Of a stretch of DNA of 64,000 nucleotides, positions 1-9,021 are shown in pieces. The DNA comes from Clavibacter capsici. Its GTDB lineage: Bacteria; Actinomycetota; Actinomycetes; Actinomycetales; Microbacteriaceae. Position 1 is the stretch's first letter; each line of letters opens with the position of its first letter. The notes under the pieces are model-generated. The model did not search any database, had not been told where the DNA came from, and saw only the letters and a list, made by a program, of their open reading frames with translations. The position numbers were made by a program, and so were the translations under genes. Location: NCBI RefSeq assembly GCF_001280205.1, contig NZ_CP012573.1, positions 2,232,001-2,296,000 of the forward strand, in the 5' to 3' direction.

Positions 1-28
1 AGCCGACGCACGTTCTTACCGGATCCAT
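1..28 (-). CDS. ylxR: YlxR family RNA-binding protein, N-terminal fragment (cut by window edge)
   Basis: Only the first nine codons are inside the window. Reading the minus strand from 28 gives M-D-P-V-R-T-C-V-G, the usual opening of YlxR (DUF448) proteins, in which the first Cys belongs to a CxGC motif. The ATG lies 51 bp beyond the nusA stop, matching the common nusA-ylxR-infB order. YlxR is a small nucleic-acid-binding protein. The call rests on nine residues plus synteny, so the family is likely but the rest of the gene is unseen. Confidence 0.7.
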
Positions 29-79
29 ACTACCCCCTCCCTCCGGCGGCGGCGAGGCTCGGGTCCCGTCGGACGGCGC

Positions 80-1087
80 TCAGTCGTCGCCCTCGAGGAT
101 CGAGTCGGGCTGGATGTCGATCTTCGCGCCCGTGAGCTTGGCGGCGAGCCGGGCGTTCTGGCCCTCCTTGCCGATCGCGAGCGACAGCTGGTAGTCGGGC
201 ACGAGCGCGCGCACGGCCTTGGTCGCCTGGTCGATGACGAACGAGCTCGTGACCCGGGCGGGCGAGAGCGCGTTGCCGACGAACACGGGCAGCGACTCGG
301 AGTAGTCGACGATGTCGATCTTCTCCTCGTTGAGCTCGGCCGTGACCGCGCGGACGCGCTGCCCCAGCTCGCCGATGCAGGCGCCCTTGGCGTTGATGCC
401 GGGCTCGGTCGCGCGCACCGCGATCTTGGTGCGGTGGCCGGCCTCGCGGGCCAGCGACACGATCTCCACCAGGCCCTGGGCGATCTCCGGCACCTCGAGC
501 GCGAACAGCTTGCGGACGAGCGAGGGGTGCGTGCGCGAGACCGTGATCTGCGGGCCCTTCGCGCCGCGGGAGACGCTCGTGACGTAGACGCGCAGGCGCG
601 AGCCGTGCACGTACCTCTCGCCGGGCACCTGCTCCTCGGGCGGCAGGATCGCCTCGATGGTGCCGAGGTCGACGTGGATCATGCGGGGGTTCGGGCCCTG
701 CTGGATGACGCCCGCGACGATGTCGCCCTCGCGGCCCTTGAACTCGCCGAGGATGCGGTCGTCGCCGATGTCGCGCAGGCGCTGGTTGATGACCTGCTTG
801 GCGGCGAAGGCGGCGATGCGGCCGAAGTCGCTCGGGCTGTCCTCGGCCTCGCCGATGACGAGGCCGTCCTCGTCGAGCTCGGGGACGTGGACGGAGACGT
901 GCCCGGACTTGCGGTCCAGGTGCACGCGGGCGGGCGGCACGCCGTCGGCGACGGGCTTGGCGTCGGCCTGGTCGGTGTGCTTGAGGTAGGCGGTGAGGAT
1001 GGCCTGCTCGATGATCGAGACGAGCTCCTCGAACGGGATCTCGCGCTCGCGCTCCATCATGCGCAGGACGCTGAGGTCGATGTCCAT
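80..1087 (-). CDS. nusA: Transcription termination/antitermination factor NusA
   Basis: NusA binds RNA polymerase and nascent RNA and modulates pausing, intrinsic termination and antitermination. The 335-aa product starts [15 protein letters not shown]. It has the N-terminal polymerase-binding domain (about 1-125), an S1 domain (about 130-205, opening at GREGDIVAG) and two KH domains with GELG and GKEG loops (about 225-330). It ends at ILEGDD without the C-terminal acidic repeats of enterobacterial NusA, as is usual in actinobacteria. The ATG at 1087 was chosen because a GAGGAG ribosome-binding site lies just upstream. The reading frame stays open to 1276, but that extension is low-complexity and crosses the hairpin at 1116-1155. 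Upstream is proS; rimP, often placed between them, is absent here. Confidence 0.96.
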   Translation of the reverse strand: MDIDLSVLRMMEREREIPFEELVSIIEQAILTAYLKHTDQADAKPVADGVPPARVHLDRKSGHVSVHVPELDEDGLVIGEAEDSPSDFGRIAAFAAKQVINQRLRDIGDDRILGEFKGREGDIVAGVIQQGPNPRMIHVDLGTIEAILPPEEQVPGERYVHGSRLRVYVTSVSRGAKGPQITVSRTHPSLVRKLFALEVPEIAQGLVEIVSLAREAGHRTKIAVRATEPGINAKGACIGELGQRVRAVTAELNEEKIDIVDYSESLPVFVGNALSPARVTSSFVIDQATKAVRALVPDYQLSLAIGKEGQNARLAAKLTGAKIDIQPDSILEGDD

Positions 1088-1115
1088 GGGCGACTCCTCT
1101 ATTCGGTTGGAAACA

Positions 1116-1155
1116 CTCGAGGCTACCCGACCGGGAGGGGTCGGGCAGCCTCGAG
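1116..1155 (-). terminator. Hairpin between proS and nusA (terminator or attenuator)
   Basis: Arms CTCGAGGCT and AGCCTCGAG (9 bp) continue through one mismatch into CCCGACC/GGTCGGG (7 bp) around a 6-nt loop. On the minus strand the hairpin is followed by TGTTTCC, a short U-run only. It lies 18 nt after the proS stop and 29 nt before the nusA start. It could end proS transcripts or act as an attenuator that NusA itself responds to. Its 3' arm also contains TAGCCT, a possible -10 for nusA. Confidence 0.65.
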
Positions 1156-1172
1156 CGGGGGCGCGGTGCGGA

Positions 1173-2945
1173 TCAGCGGTCGGCGGTGAGGGCGCCCACG
1201 ACGTCGGCGAGCGCGACGGGCGTGCGCTCGTCCGTGCGACGGTCCCAGAGCTCGGCCATGCCGTCGGCGGCGCCACGGCCGACGATGACGATGGTCGGCA
1301 CGCCGATCAGCTCGGCGTCGCCGAACTTCACGCCGGGCGACACCTTGGGGCGGTCGTCGAAGAGCACGTCGAGGCCGGCGGCGTCGAGCGCGTCGACGAG
1401 CTCCTCGCTCGCGGTGCGCACCCCCTCGTCCTTGCCGGTCATGACGACGTGCACGTCGAACGGGCTGATGGACGCGGGCCAGAGGAGGCCGCGGCCGTCC
1501 TGCGTGGCCTCGGCGACCAGCGCGAGGTTGCGCGTGATGCCGATGCCGTAGGAGCCCATGGTGACCGTGACGAGCTTGCCGTTCTCGTCGAGCACCTTGA
1601 GGCCGAGCGCCTCCGCGTACTTGCGGCCGAGCTCGAAGACGTGGCCGATCTCGGTGCCGCGCGCGGTGCTGATGGGGCCGGACCCGTCGGGGGCCGGGTC
1701 GCCGTCGCGCACGTCCGCCGCCTCGACCACGCCGTCGGGCGTGAAGTCGCGGCCGGCGACGAGCGAGAGCACGTGCTTCCCGGCGACGTTGGCGCCGGTG
1801 ATCCACGAGGAGCCGTCGACGACGCGGGGGTCGACCACGTAGCGCACCTTCGTGCTGGACGTGGATCCGAGCACGGGGCCGTCGGCCGACCACGGGCCGA
1901 TGTAGCCCGTGACGAGGCCCGGCTGCTTGGCGAGGTCGGCCGCCGTGGCGGGCTCGACCTCGGCGGGGAAGAAGGCCACCTCGGCGCGCTTGAGGTCGAT
2001 GTCCCGGTCGCCGGGGATCCCGACGACGACGAGCTCGCGCGTGCCGTCGAGGTGCGTCAGCGCCAGCACGATGTTCTTCAGGGTGTCCGCGGCGGTCCAG
2101 GCGCGGCCGTCCTCGCGGGGCTCCCGCGCGTTGGCGAGGTCGACGAGGGTGGCGATGGTGGGGGTGTCGGGCGAGTCGAAGACGCGCGCGGCGGGCTGGC
2201 CCTCGATGGGGATCGCGTCCGGCACGAGCGTCGTGAACGCCTCGACGTTGGCCGCGTAGCCGCCGGGGCTCCGCACGAACGTGTCCTCGCCGATGGGCGT
2301 CGGGTGCAGGAACTCCTCGCTCTTGGATCCGCCCATGGCGCCCGCGTCGGCGGCGACGATGGCGTACTCGAGGCCGAGGCGCTGGAAGATCCGCTCGTAC
2401 GCGTCGCGCTGGGCCTGGTAGCTGACGGACAGGGCCTCGTCGGTGACGTCGAACGAGTAGGCGTCCTTCATCGTGAACTCGCGGCCGCGGAGGATGCCGG
2501 CGCGGGGGCGGGCCTCGTCGCGGTACTTGTCCTGGATCTGGTAGATCGACAGGGGCAGGTCCTTGTACGACGAGTAGAGGTCCTTCACGAGCAGCGCGAA
2601 GAACTCCTCGTGCGTGGGCGCGAGCACCATGGGCGCGCGCTTGCGGTCCTCGAGGCGGAACATCCCGGGGCCGTACTCCTCGTAGCGGCCGGTGGCCTGG
2701 TACGGCTCGGCGGGCAGGAGCGCGGGGAAGTGCACCTCCTGGGCGCCGATGCGCTCCATCTCCTCGCGGACGATGGCCTCGACCTTGTTCTTGACCCGGA
2801 GGCCGAGCGGCAGCCAGGCGAAGATGCCGGGGGCCTGGCGGCGGATGTAGCCGGCGCGCACGAGGAGGCGGTGGCTGGCCACCTCGGCGTCGACGGGGTC
2901 TTCCCGGAGGGTGCGGACGAAGAGCTTCGAGAGGCGTGTGGACAC
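1173..2945 (-). CDS. proS: Proline--tRNA ligase, bacterial type
   Basis: This class II aminoacyl-tRNA synthetase charges tRNA-Pro with proline in the cytoplasm. The 590-aa protein opens [15 protein letters not shown] and contains motif 2 ([17 protein letters not shown], near 140-160), motif 3 near 445-455 ([13 protein letters not shown]), the long inserted editing domain between them that marks the bacterial-type enzyme, and a C-terminal anticodon-binding domain. Length is normal. The start is GTG at 2945, with TAGGCT placed 7 nt upstream and no Shine-Dalgarno, which suggests a leaderless message. Downstream are the hairpin at 1116-1155 and nusA; upstream is the ole cluster. Confidence 0.97.
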   Translation of the reverse strand: MSTRLSKLFVRTLREDPVDAEVASHRLLVRAGYIRRQAPGIFAWLPLGLRVKNKVEAIVREEMERIGAQEVHFPALLPAEPYQATGRYEEYGPGMFRLEDRKRAPMVLAPTHEEFFALLVKDLYSSYKDLPLSIYQIQDKYRDEARPRAGILRGREFTMKDAYSFDVTDEALSVSYQAQRDAYERIFQRLGLEYAIVAADAGAMGGSKSEEFLHPTPIGEDTFVRSPGGYAANVEAFTTLVPDAIPIEGQPAARVFDSPDTPTIATLVDLANAREPREDGRAWTAADTLKNIVLALTHLDGTRELVVVGIPGDRDIDLKRAEVAFFPAEVEPATAADLAKQPGLVTGYIGPWSADGPVLGSTSSTKVRYVVDPRVVDGSSWITGANVAGKHVLSLVAGRDFTPDGVVEAADVRDGDPAPDGSGPISTARGTEIGHVFELGRKYAEALGLKVLDENGKLVTVTMGSYGIGITRNLALVAEATQDGRGLLWPASISPFDVHVVMTGKDEGVRTASEELVDALDAAGLDVLFDDRPKVSPGVKFGDAELIGVPTIVIVGRGAADGMAELWDRRTDERTPVALADVVGALTADR

Positions 2946-2952
2946 CCGAGAC

Positions 2953-2958
2953 AGCCTA
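2953..2958 (-). promoter_or_regulatory. Probable -10 element of leaderless proS promoter
   Basis: TAGGCT on the minus strand, separated by 7 nt from the GTG start of proS. This spacing places the transcription start at or next to the start codon. No convincing -35 box is visible. Confidence 0.5.
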
Positions 2959-2987
2959 GCGATCCGGGCGCCTCGGGCCGCGCCCGG

Positions 2988-3998
2988 TCAGCGTCCGGCG
3001 GATCCGCTCGCGTAGGAGAGGCGCAGGCGCTCGAAGCCCTCGTCGAGGGAGACGGCCGGCGTCCATCCGAGCGCCCGGCGGGTCTCGCGCTGGTCGAACC
3101 AGTGCGCCGTGGAGAGCTGCTCGGCGAGGAAGCGGGTCATGGGCGGCTCGTCGGATCCGGGGCGCACGGCCCAGACGCGCTCCACCGCTCCCCCGGCGGC
3201 GCGGGCGAGGGCGGCGGGCACGCGCAGGCGCGGCGCGGGGACGCCCGCGGCGCGGCACATGCCGGCGAGCAGCTCGGCGACGGGACGCGGCTCGCCGTTG
3301 GTGACGACGTAGGCGCGGCCGTGCGCGGTGTCGGCGGCGTCGAGGGCGGCGACGATCGCGTCCGCGGCGTTGTCGCGGTAGACGGTGTCGATGAGGGCGG
3401 CGCCGTGGCCGAGGAGCGGGAGGCGTCCGCGGGAGGCGCGGTCGACGATGCGGGCGACGAGCTGGGTGTCGCCCGGGCCCCAGACGAGGTGCGGGCGGAC
3501 GGCGAGGACGCGCATCGCCGGGTCGTCCGCGGCCAGGGCGATGAGCTCGCCCTCGGCCTTGGTGCGCGCGTAGTCGCCGCGGGCGCGGACGGGATCCGCG
3601 GGGCCGGCGCCGTCGCCGGTGATCGAGAGGCCCGTGTGCGCGACGGACGGCGAGGACACGTGGACGAACCGCGTGACGCCGGCCGCACGGGCGGCGCCGA
3701 GGAGCGAGCGCGTGCCCGCGACGTTCACGGCGCGGAAGTCGGCCGGGTCGCCCGCGAGCGAGACCTTGGCGGCGAGGTGCACGACGGCGTCGACGCCCGC
3801 GACCGCGTGGGCGACGGCCACTGGATCCACGACGCTGCCGCGGAGGTCCACGACGGCGCCCGCCACGGGCTCCGTGCCGCTCGACGCGAGGCCGGACGGC
3901 TGGCGCTGGAAGGTGCGGACGGCGTGCCCCGCGGCGGCGAGGCGCTCGGCGACGGCGCGGCCGAGCATGCCGCTCGCGCCCGTGACGAGGACGATCAC
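2988..3998 (-). CDS. oleD: OleD-like NAD(P)-dependent 2-alkyl-3-oxoalkanoate reductase
   Basis: This extended short-chain dehydrogenase has 336 aa. The Rossmann motif VTGASGMLG is at residues 6-13 and the catalytic YxxxK is Y143-A-R-T-K147. In the ole pathway OleD reduces the beta-keto acid made by OleA to a beta-hydroxy acid. The family alone would also fit a sterol dehydrogenase or sugar epimerase; the specific call rests on the upstream oleBC and oleA. The GTG start overlaps the oleBC stop as GTGA (3995-3998), implying translational coupling and one operon. No regulatory element of its own is visible. Confidence 0.85.
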   Translation of the reverse strand: MIVLVTGASGMLGRAVAERLAAAGHAVRTFQRQPSGLASSGTEPVAGAVVDLRGSVVDPVAVAHAVAGVDAVVHLAAKVSLAGDPADFRAVNVAGTRSLLGAARAAGVTRFVHVSSPSVAHTGLSITGDGAGPADPVRARGDYARTKAEGELIALAADDPAMRVLAVRPHLVWGPGDTQLVARIVDRASRGRLPLLGHGAALIDTVYRDNAADAIVAALDAADTAHGRAYVVTNGEPRPVAELLAGMCRAAGVPAPRLRVPAALARAAGGAVERVWAVRPGSDEPPMTRFLAEQLSTAHWFDQRETRRALGWTPAVSLDEGFERLRLSYASGSAGR

Positions 3999-6667
3999 GG
4001 GGCGCTCACCCGGCCGCCCGCGAGGATCCCCGCGGCCCAGCGGCCGAGGCGCGCGCGGTCGACCTTGGAGTTGTGGCGGACGTCCGTGGGCAGCACGGGG
4101 ACGACGATCACGGCGGCGACGGGGACGCCGACCGCGGCGCGCACGGCGGCGGCGAGGTCCGGGTCCGCCAGCCCGACGCGGCGCGCGGCCGGCACGGTCT
4201 CGACGACGAGGACCAGCTGCTGGACGCCGGCGGGCCCCACGCCCACGGCAGCCGCGCGTCCGACGCCCGGCGCCGACTCGGCGCGCTGCTCCGGGCCGAC
4301 GGGCGTGAGCACGCCGTCGGCCGTGGTGATCACGTGCGGCATGCGACCCTCGACCCAGAGCGCGCCCGTGGCGTCGAGGTGGCCGACGTCGCCCGTGCGG
4401 TGGCGGCGGATCCCGTCGGCGGAGTCGCGGCGCGCGGCCCGGTCGGTGACGTGCAGGCGGTCGTAGCGGTCGTGCACGTGCGGCGCGGCCACGACGATCT
4501 CGCCCGTGACGCCCGGCTCGGAGGTGAGCGCGCCGGTCGCGGCGCCGTGGGCGTCGAGCGGGCTGATGCGGATGGCGACCGGGTCGACGGGCGCGCCGAC
4601 GCAGACGCCGGCGTCGCCACGGAGGGCGGCGGCGCGGATCCCCTCGAGCGTCACGTCGGTGAGCAGCAGCCCCTCGGTCATCCCGTAGGGCGTGTGGACC
4701 TCGGCGGCGGGTACGAGGGCGGCGGCGCGCGTCAGCAGCGCCTCCGAGAGCGGCGCCCCGGCGGAGAGCAGCGAGCGCACGCGGCCGAGGGCGGCGCGGT
4801 CGTCGGGGGTGAGCGCGTCGGCGGTGGCGACGACGTTGGCGAGGGCCGCTGGCGACGCGAAGACGACCGTGGCGTCGGCGGCCCGGGCGGCGGCGGCCAG
4901 CGCCGACGCGGTGAGGTCGCGCGGGCGGGTCACGTCCATGTCGGGCGTGACGCTCGTGGCGCCGAGCGCCGGGCCGAGCAGCGCGAACGGCGCGAAGCCG
5001 GCGACGAGGCCCGTGCCGACGCCCACGTCGAAGCGGGAGCCGAGGGTGTCGCGGAGGGCGGCCAGCTGGCGGTGCGTGTAGACGACGCCCTTGGCGGGGC
5101 CGGTGGATCCGGAGGTGAAGAGGATCGCGGCGTCGTCGTCGGCCGCGGGCTCGGGCGGGAGGACCTGCGCGCGGCCGTCGCGGGCGATCTCCGGCAGGCT
5201 CGCGGCGACCCCGAGCGCGCGGGCGACGGGCGGCGCGAGCGTCGTGACGGAGATCCGCTCCCCCGGCCAGCCGAGGGCCCGCGCGAGGGCGAGGCCGGCG
5301 GGGATGCCGACGACCATGTCCGGGCGGGATCCGGCGACCGCGCGCCCGAGGCCCTTGACGCCGAGGCCCGCGTCGGCGACCACGACGATCGCGCCGATGC
5401 GCAGGCACGCGTAGAGGAGGGCCGTGAGGTCGGCGCCGGGCGGCACGAGGAGGGAGACGCGGTCGCCCGCGCGGAGGCCGCGGGCGTGCAGGCCCGCGGC
5501 GATCTCGCGGACGCGGCGGGAGAGCAGGCGCCAGGAGACGGTGCGCGGGGAGCCGCCGCCGCGCGGGGCCATCTCGACGAGGACGGGGGCGTCGCTGTCG
5601 CGGAGCTCCTCGAGGAGCGCACCGAGCGGGCGGACGGGCACGGCGTCGGCGGCCGGAGCCGGACGGGCGGCGGGCGCCGATCCGGGCGCGACCCGGTCCG
5701 CGAGCCAGTCGAGCGCGGCCGACGCGTAGTCGTGGTCCTCGGCGACGAGGTGCCCGGCGCCCTCGACCCGGTGCACGTCCGCGTGCGGCAGGCGCTCGAG
5801 GAGGTCGGAGAGGTAGACGTCGCTGAAGATCGGGTCGCGCGGGCCCCACACGAACAGGGCCGGCAGGTCGAGGTCGCGGAGGCCCTCGGCGATGGTGGTG
5901 AGGGTCGCGTGGCTGGGGTGCGCGGGGCCGACGGGGATGTCGGCGACGAAGCCGCGGATCCCCGCGCGGCGGTCGGCGCCCCGGTACGGCGCGGCGAACG
6001 CGCGGCGCACGGCCGGGTCGAGCGGCGGGTGCGCGAGCGCGAGGGTGGTGGCGAGGAAGCCGGGCGTGCCGCGGGTGGCGGCGTCGTGGATCCCCGTGGC
6101 GAGCGCCAGCCGCAGCGGCCACGGGATGGGCACGCCGTCCTCCTGGTGCACGGCCGTGTTGAGCGCCATGACCCCGGCGAGCACGTCGCGGTTGCGGAGC
6201 GCCCAGCCGAGGCTGATGACGCCGCCCCAGTCGTGGCCGAGCGTGACCACGGGCCCCGAGGCGTCGGATCCGGAGAGCCCCAGCTCGTCGGTGAGCGCCT
6301 GCAGGTCGTCGAGGCGCATGGGCAGCGTGCGCGCGACGCCCGTGCGCTCGGAGAAGCCCATGTCGAGCTGGTCGACGGCGACGACGCGCCAGGCCGGCGC
6401 CGACGGATCCCGCTCGGCGCGCGCCAGCGACTCCGCCGCGATGCGCCGCCACAGGTACGACCACGTCGGGTTGCCGTGCACGCAGAGGATGGTGCCGGCG
6501 ACGGGCGCGCCCGTGGCCGCCAGCCGCTCCCCCGTGTCGAGCAGGTGCCAGCCGTGGCCGCCGGCGCGCACGACGCGCGACCAGGCGGGGTCGAGGCCGG
6601 GCAGCGGCTGCCCGTCGGGGCCCGCCACGGGGACGGTCGCCGGTCGGACCGCGGCCGATGCGCTCAC
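3995..6667 (-). CDS. oleBC: OleBC fusion: beta-lactone decarboxylase plus beta-lactone synthetase
   Basis: The 890-aa protein joins two enzymes. Residues about 1-300 are an alpha/beta hydrolase of the haloalkane dehalogenase type, with oxyanion segment HGNPTWSYLW, nucleophile motif GHDWGG and a late catalytic His in GAGHLVAEDH: this is OleB, which removes CO2 from a beta-lactone. Residues about 320-890 are an AMP-ligase fold with the phosphate loop LFTSGSTGPAKGVVYTH and a YGMTE motif: this is OleC, which closes the beta-lactone using ATP. Fused OleBC is known from actinobacteria such as Micrococcus luteus. The GTG at 6667 begins 5 nt after the oleA stop; the frame is open further upstream but would run into oleA. 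The product of the OleB half would be a cis-olefin. Confidence 0.9.
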   Translation of the reverse strand: MSASAAVRPATVPVAGPDGQPLPGLDPAWSRVVRAGGHGWHLLDTGERLAATGAPVAGTILCVHGNPTWSYLWRRIAAESLARAERDPSAPAWRVVAVDQLDMGFSERTGVARTLPMRLDDLQALTDELGLSGSDASGPVVTLGHDWGGVISLGWALRNRDVLAGVMALNTAVHQEDGVPIPWPLRLALATGIHDAATRGTPGFLATTLALAHPPLDPAVRRAFAAPYRGADRRAGIRGFVADIPVGPAHPSHATLTTIAEGLRDLDLPALFVWGPRDPIFSDVYLSDLLERLPHADVHRVEGAGHLVAEDHDYASAALDWLADRVAPGSAPAARPAPAADAVPVRPLGALLEELRDSDAPVLVEMAPRGGGSPRTVSWRLLSRRVREIAAGLHARGLRAGDRVSLLVPPGADLTALLYACLRIGAIVVVADAGLGVKGLGRAVAGSRPDMVVGIPAGLALARALGWPGERISVTTLAPPVARALGVAASLPEIARDGRAQVLPPEPAADDDAAILFTSGSTGPAKGVVYTHRQLAALRDTLGSRFDVGVGTGLVAGFAPFALLGPALGATSVTPDMDVTRPRDLTASALAAAARAADATVVFASPAALANVVATADALTPDDRAALGRVRSLLSAGAPLSEALLTRAAALVPAAEVHTPYGMTEGLLLTDVTLEGIRAAALRGDAGVCVGAPVDPVAIRISPLDAHGAATGALTSEPGVTGEIVVAAPHVHDRYDRLHVTDRAARRDSADGIRRHRTGDVGHLDATGALWVEGRMPHVITTADGVLTPVGPEQRAESAPGVGRAAAVGVGPAGVQQLVLVVETVPAARRVGLADPDLAAAVRAAVGVPVAAVIVVPVLPTDVRHNSKVDRARLGRWAAGILAGGRVSAP

Positions 6668-6672
6668 GGCGA

Positions 6673-7704
6673 CTACCAGAGGATCTCGGTCATGGCCGTG
6701 TTGAGGCCGGAACCCACGCCCATGCAGAGCACGCGGTCGCCGCGGCTGAGGCTGTCGGCCTGGTCGGCGAGCGTGATGGGGATGCTCGCGGGCCCGACGT
6801 TGCCGTACCGCGGGTAGGTCAGCGGCACGCGCGACTTGTCGAGCTTCGCGGCCTTGACGATGGCGTTCGTGTGCACGTCGGAGACCTGGTGGAGGATGTA
6901 GCGGTCCATGTCGGACCACTGCCAGTCGTCCTGCGCCGCCTCCTTCCACGCGTCCACGACGAGCTCCATGCCGCCGCGGAGGAGCTCCTTCGTGTCGGTG
7001 AACATGCCGTCCACGTCGCCGATGCAGAGCTCGTGGTGCTGGGTGGCCGCGCGGGTGACGCCGCCGAGGATCCGGTGCCCCTCAGGGTGGTCGCTCGTGC
7101 GCCCGATGACGGCCGCCGCGGCCCCCGCCCCGAGCGTGAGGCTGGGGAACTCGCTGAGGAAGTCGGCGCGCGTGGTCTCCGGGCGGAGCAGGCGGGCGAC
7201 CGTGTTGTGGCGGATCTCGCCGGCGTCCTCGCCGTCGACGATCATCGCGTAGTCGATCTGGCCCGAGTCGATGAGGTGGCCCGCGAGGGTCATGGCGTTG
7301 ACGAAGCCGAGGCAGGCGTTGGCGATGTCGAAGTTGAGCGCGGACGACGGCAGGCCGAGCCCGTGGTGGATGCTGACCGCGACGCTCGGCTCCAGGTGCG
7401 CGCGCGTCACGGACGTGTTGATGAGGAGGCCGATCTGCGACGGCTGGATCCCCGCCTGCGCGAGCGCCTTGCGCCCCGCCTCGGTCGCGGCCGCGTCGAA
7501 CGACATGGACGCGTCCCAGTTGCGCCGCTCGAGCACGCCCGCGACCCGCTGCAGCAGACCCGTGGGGAGGCGGAGGCGCGCGAGCACCGGCTTCAACCGG
7601 TCGTCGATCTCGACCGAGGTCACGGTGTGCGGGGCGAGGACGCTGGCGAGCCCCAGCAGGGAGGTGTTCCGATGCCGGAAAGTGGCGTTACCGTTCAACA
7701 GCAT
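6673..7704 (-). CDS. oleA: OleA: thiolase-superfamily enzyme for head-to-head acyl-CoA condensation
   Basis: This 343-aa protein is of the beta-ketoacyl-ACP synthase III type. It condenses two long-chain acyl-CoA molecules into a beta-keto acid, the first step of bacterial olefin synthesis. The nucleophile is Cys131 in NACLGF, and Glu105 in HLEPSVA matches the Glu that OleA uses in place of the usual Claisen active-site pattern. A C-terminal His/Asn-type region (ILHQVSDVHTNAI) is present. A TAGGCT -10 box at 7746-7751 would give a leader of about 35 nt. GAGG touches the ATG at 7704 directly, so the TTG at codon 3 (7698), 6 nt from GAGG, may be the true start. Genes oleBC and oleD follow without gaps. 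Confidence 0.92.
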   Translation of the reverse strand: MLLNGNATFRHRNTSLLGLASVLAPHTVTSVEIDDRLKPVLARLRLPTGLLQRVAGVLERRNWDASMSFDAAATEAGRKALAQAGIQPSQIGLLINTSVTRAHLEPSVAVSIHHGLGLPSSALNFDIANACLGFVNAMTLAGHLIDSGQIDYAMIVDGEDAGEIRHNTVARLLRPETTRADFLSEFPSLTLGAGAAAAVIGRTSDHPEGHRILGGVTRAATQHHELCIGDVDGMFTDTKELLRGGMELVVDAWKEAAQDDWQWSDMDRYILHQVSDVHTNAIVKAAKLDKSRVPLTYPRYGNVGPASIPITLADQADSLSRGDRVLCMGVGSGLNTAMTEILW

Positions 7705-7745
7705 CCTCAGTTCGTGGGGCGATCCGCCGGGCGGACGACTAGCAG

Positions 7746-7751
7746 AGCCTA
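7746..7751 (-). promoter_or_regulatory. Probable -10 element for the ole operon
   Basis: TAGGCT on the minus strand about 40 nt before the oleA start, in the 105-bp gap between ispG and oleA. The hexamer is the same as in front of proS and ispG. No clear -35 is visible. Confidence 0.4.
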
Positions 7752-7809
7752 CGCGCGGACGGCGCGCGCGGACGCACGCCGCCTGCGCGGGCGGGTGGGA
7801 AGAGGTGGG

Positions 7810-8955
7810 CTAGACCAGGATCTCGGGGCTGCCGATGGATCCGGCGGGCATCTCCGCGGCGAGGCGGTTCGCCTCCTCGATGAGGGTCTGGACGATCTCG
7901 GCCTCGGGCACGGTCTTGATGACCTCGCCCTTGACGAAGATCTGCCCGCGGCCGTTGCCGGACGCGACGCCGAGCTCGGCCTCGCGGGCCTCGCCGGGTC
8001 CGTTGACGACGCAGCCCATGACCGCGACGCGCAGCGGCACGTTGACGTGCTTGAGGCCCTCGGTGACCTGCTCGGCGAGCGAGTAGACGTCGACCTGGGC
8101 ACGGCCGCAGCTCGGGCAGGAGACGATCTCGAGCTTGCGCTCGCGGAGGTTGAGCGACTGCAGGATCTGCAGGCCCACCTTCACCTCCTCGGCCGGCGGC
8201 GCGGAGAGGGACACGCGGATGGTGTCGCCGATGCCCTCGGAGAGCAGGATCCCGAACGCGGTCGCGCTCTTGATGGTGCCCTGGAAGGCGGGGCCGGCCT
8301 CGGTGACGCCGAGGTGGAGGGGCCAGTCGCCGCGCTCGGCGAGGAGGCGGTAGGCCTTCACCATGATGACGGGGTCGTTGTGCTTGACCGAGATCTTGAA
8401 GTCGTGGAAGTCGTGCTCCTCGAAGAGGCTGGCCTCCCACACGGCGGACTCGACGAGCGCCTCGGGGGTGGCCTTGCCGTACTTCTGCAGGAGGCTCGGG
8501 TGCAGGGATCCGGCGTTGACGCCGATGCGGATGGAGGTGCCCGCGGCCTTGGCGGCCTTCGCGATGGCGCCGACCTGGTCGTCGAACTTGCGGATGTTGC
8601 CGGGGTTGACGCGCACCGCGCCGACGCCCGCGTCGATGGCCGTGAAGACGTAGCGCGGCTGGAAGTGGATGTCCGCGATGATCGGGATCTGGCTCTTCTT
8701 CGCCAGGATGTGCAGCACGTCCGCGTCGTCCTGGTGCGGCACGGCCACGCGCACGATGTCGCAGCCGGTGGCCGTGAGCTCGGCGATCTGCTGGAGCGTG
8801 GCGTTGATGTTGGTCGTCTGCGTGGTCGTCATCGACTGGACGCTGACCTGGGCGTCGCCGCCCACCTTCACCTTGCCGACGCTGATCTGACGGGTCTTCC
8901 GACGGGGCGCGAGGACCTCAGGGACCTTCGGCATTCCGAGATTGACTGCTGGCAC
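7810..8955 (-). CDS. ispG: 4-hydroxy-3-methylbut-2-en-1-yl diphosphate synthase (flavodoxin)
   Basis: IspG (GcpE) is the penultimate enzyme of the methylerythritol phosphate route. It converts 2-C-methylerythritol 2,4-cyclodiphosphate to HMBPP with a [4Fe-4S] cluster. The 381-aa protein has an N-terminal TIM-barrel ([10 protein letters not shown] near 38-47) and the three cluster Cys: C280 and C283 (SCPSCGR) and C315 (GCVVNGPGE). Length is normal for the two-domain bacterial form. The GTG start has TAGGCT 7 nt upstream and no ribosome-binding site, so it is probably leaderless. rip1 and, further away, dxr lie upstream, the usual actinobacterial arrangement, although each may have its own promoter here. 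Confidence 0.97.
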   Translation of the reverse strand: MPAVNLGMPKVPEVLAPRRKTRQISVGKVKVGGDAQVSVQSMTTTQTTNINATLQQIAELTATGCDIVRVAVPHQDDADVLHILAKKSQIPIIADIHFQPRYVFTAIDAGVGAVRVNPGNIRKFDDQVGAIAKAAKAAGTSIRIGVNAGSLHPSLLQKYGKATPEALVESAVWEASLFEEHDFHDFKISVKHNDPVIMVKAYRLLAERGDWPLHLGVTEAGPAFQGTIKSATAFGILLSEGIGDTIRVSLSAPPAEEVKVGLQILQSLNLRERKLEIVSCPSCGRAQVDVYSLAEQVTEGLKHVNVPLRVAVMGCVVNGPGEAREAELGVASGNGRGQIFVKGEVIKTVPEAEIVQTLIEEANRLAAEMPAGSIGSPEILV

Positions 8956-8962
8956 GGTGAAG

Positions 8963-8968
8963 AGCCTA
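8963..8968 (-). promoter_or_regulatory. Probable -10 element of leaderless ispG promoter
   Basis: TAGGCT on the minus strand, 7 nt before the GTG start of ispG. There is no ribosome-binding site between. The -35 region is not recognisable. Confidence 0.5.
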
Positions 8969-9021
8969 CGTCCGATTCCTGCGCGCCCGGTGCGTCGGGG
9001 GCGCGGGCGGCGCGACGGCGG

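Noticed and set aside
1088-1276. N-terminal extension of nusA to 1276
   Set aside because: The extra residues are Pro/Ser/Arg-rich, cross the hairpin and overlap the end of proS, while the ATG at 1087 has a ribosome-binding site and the family start.
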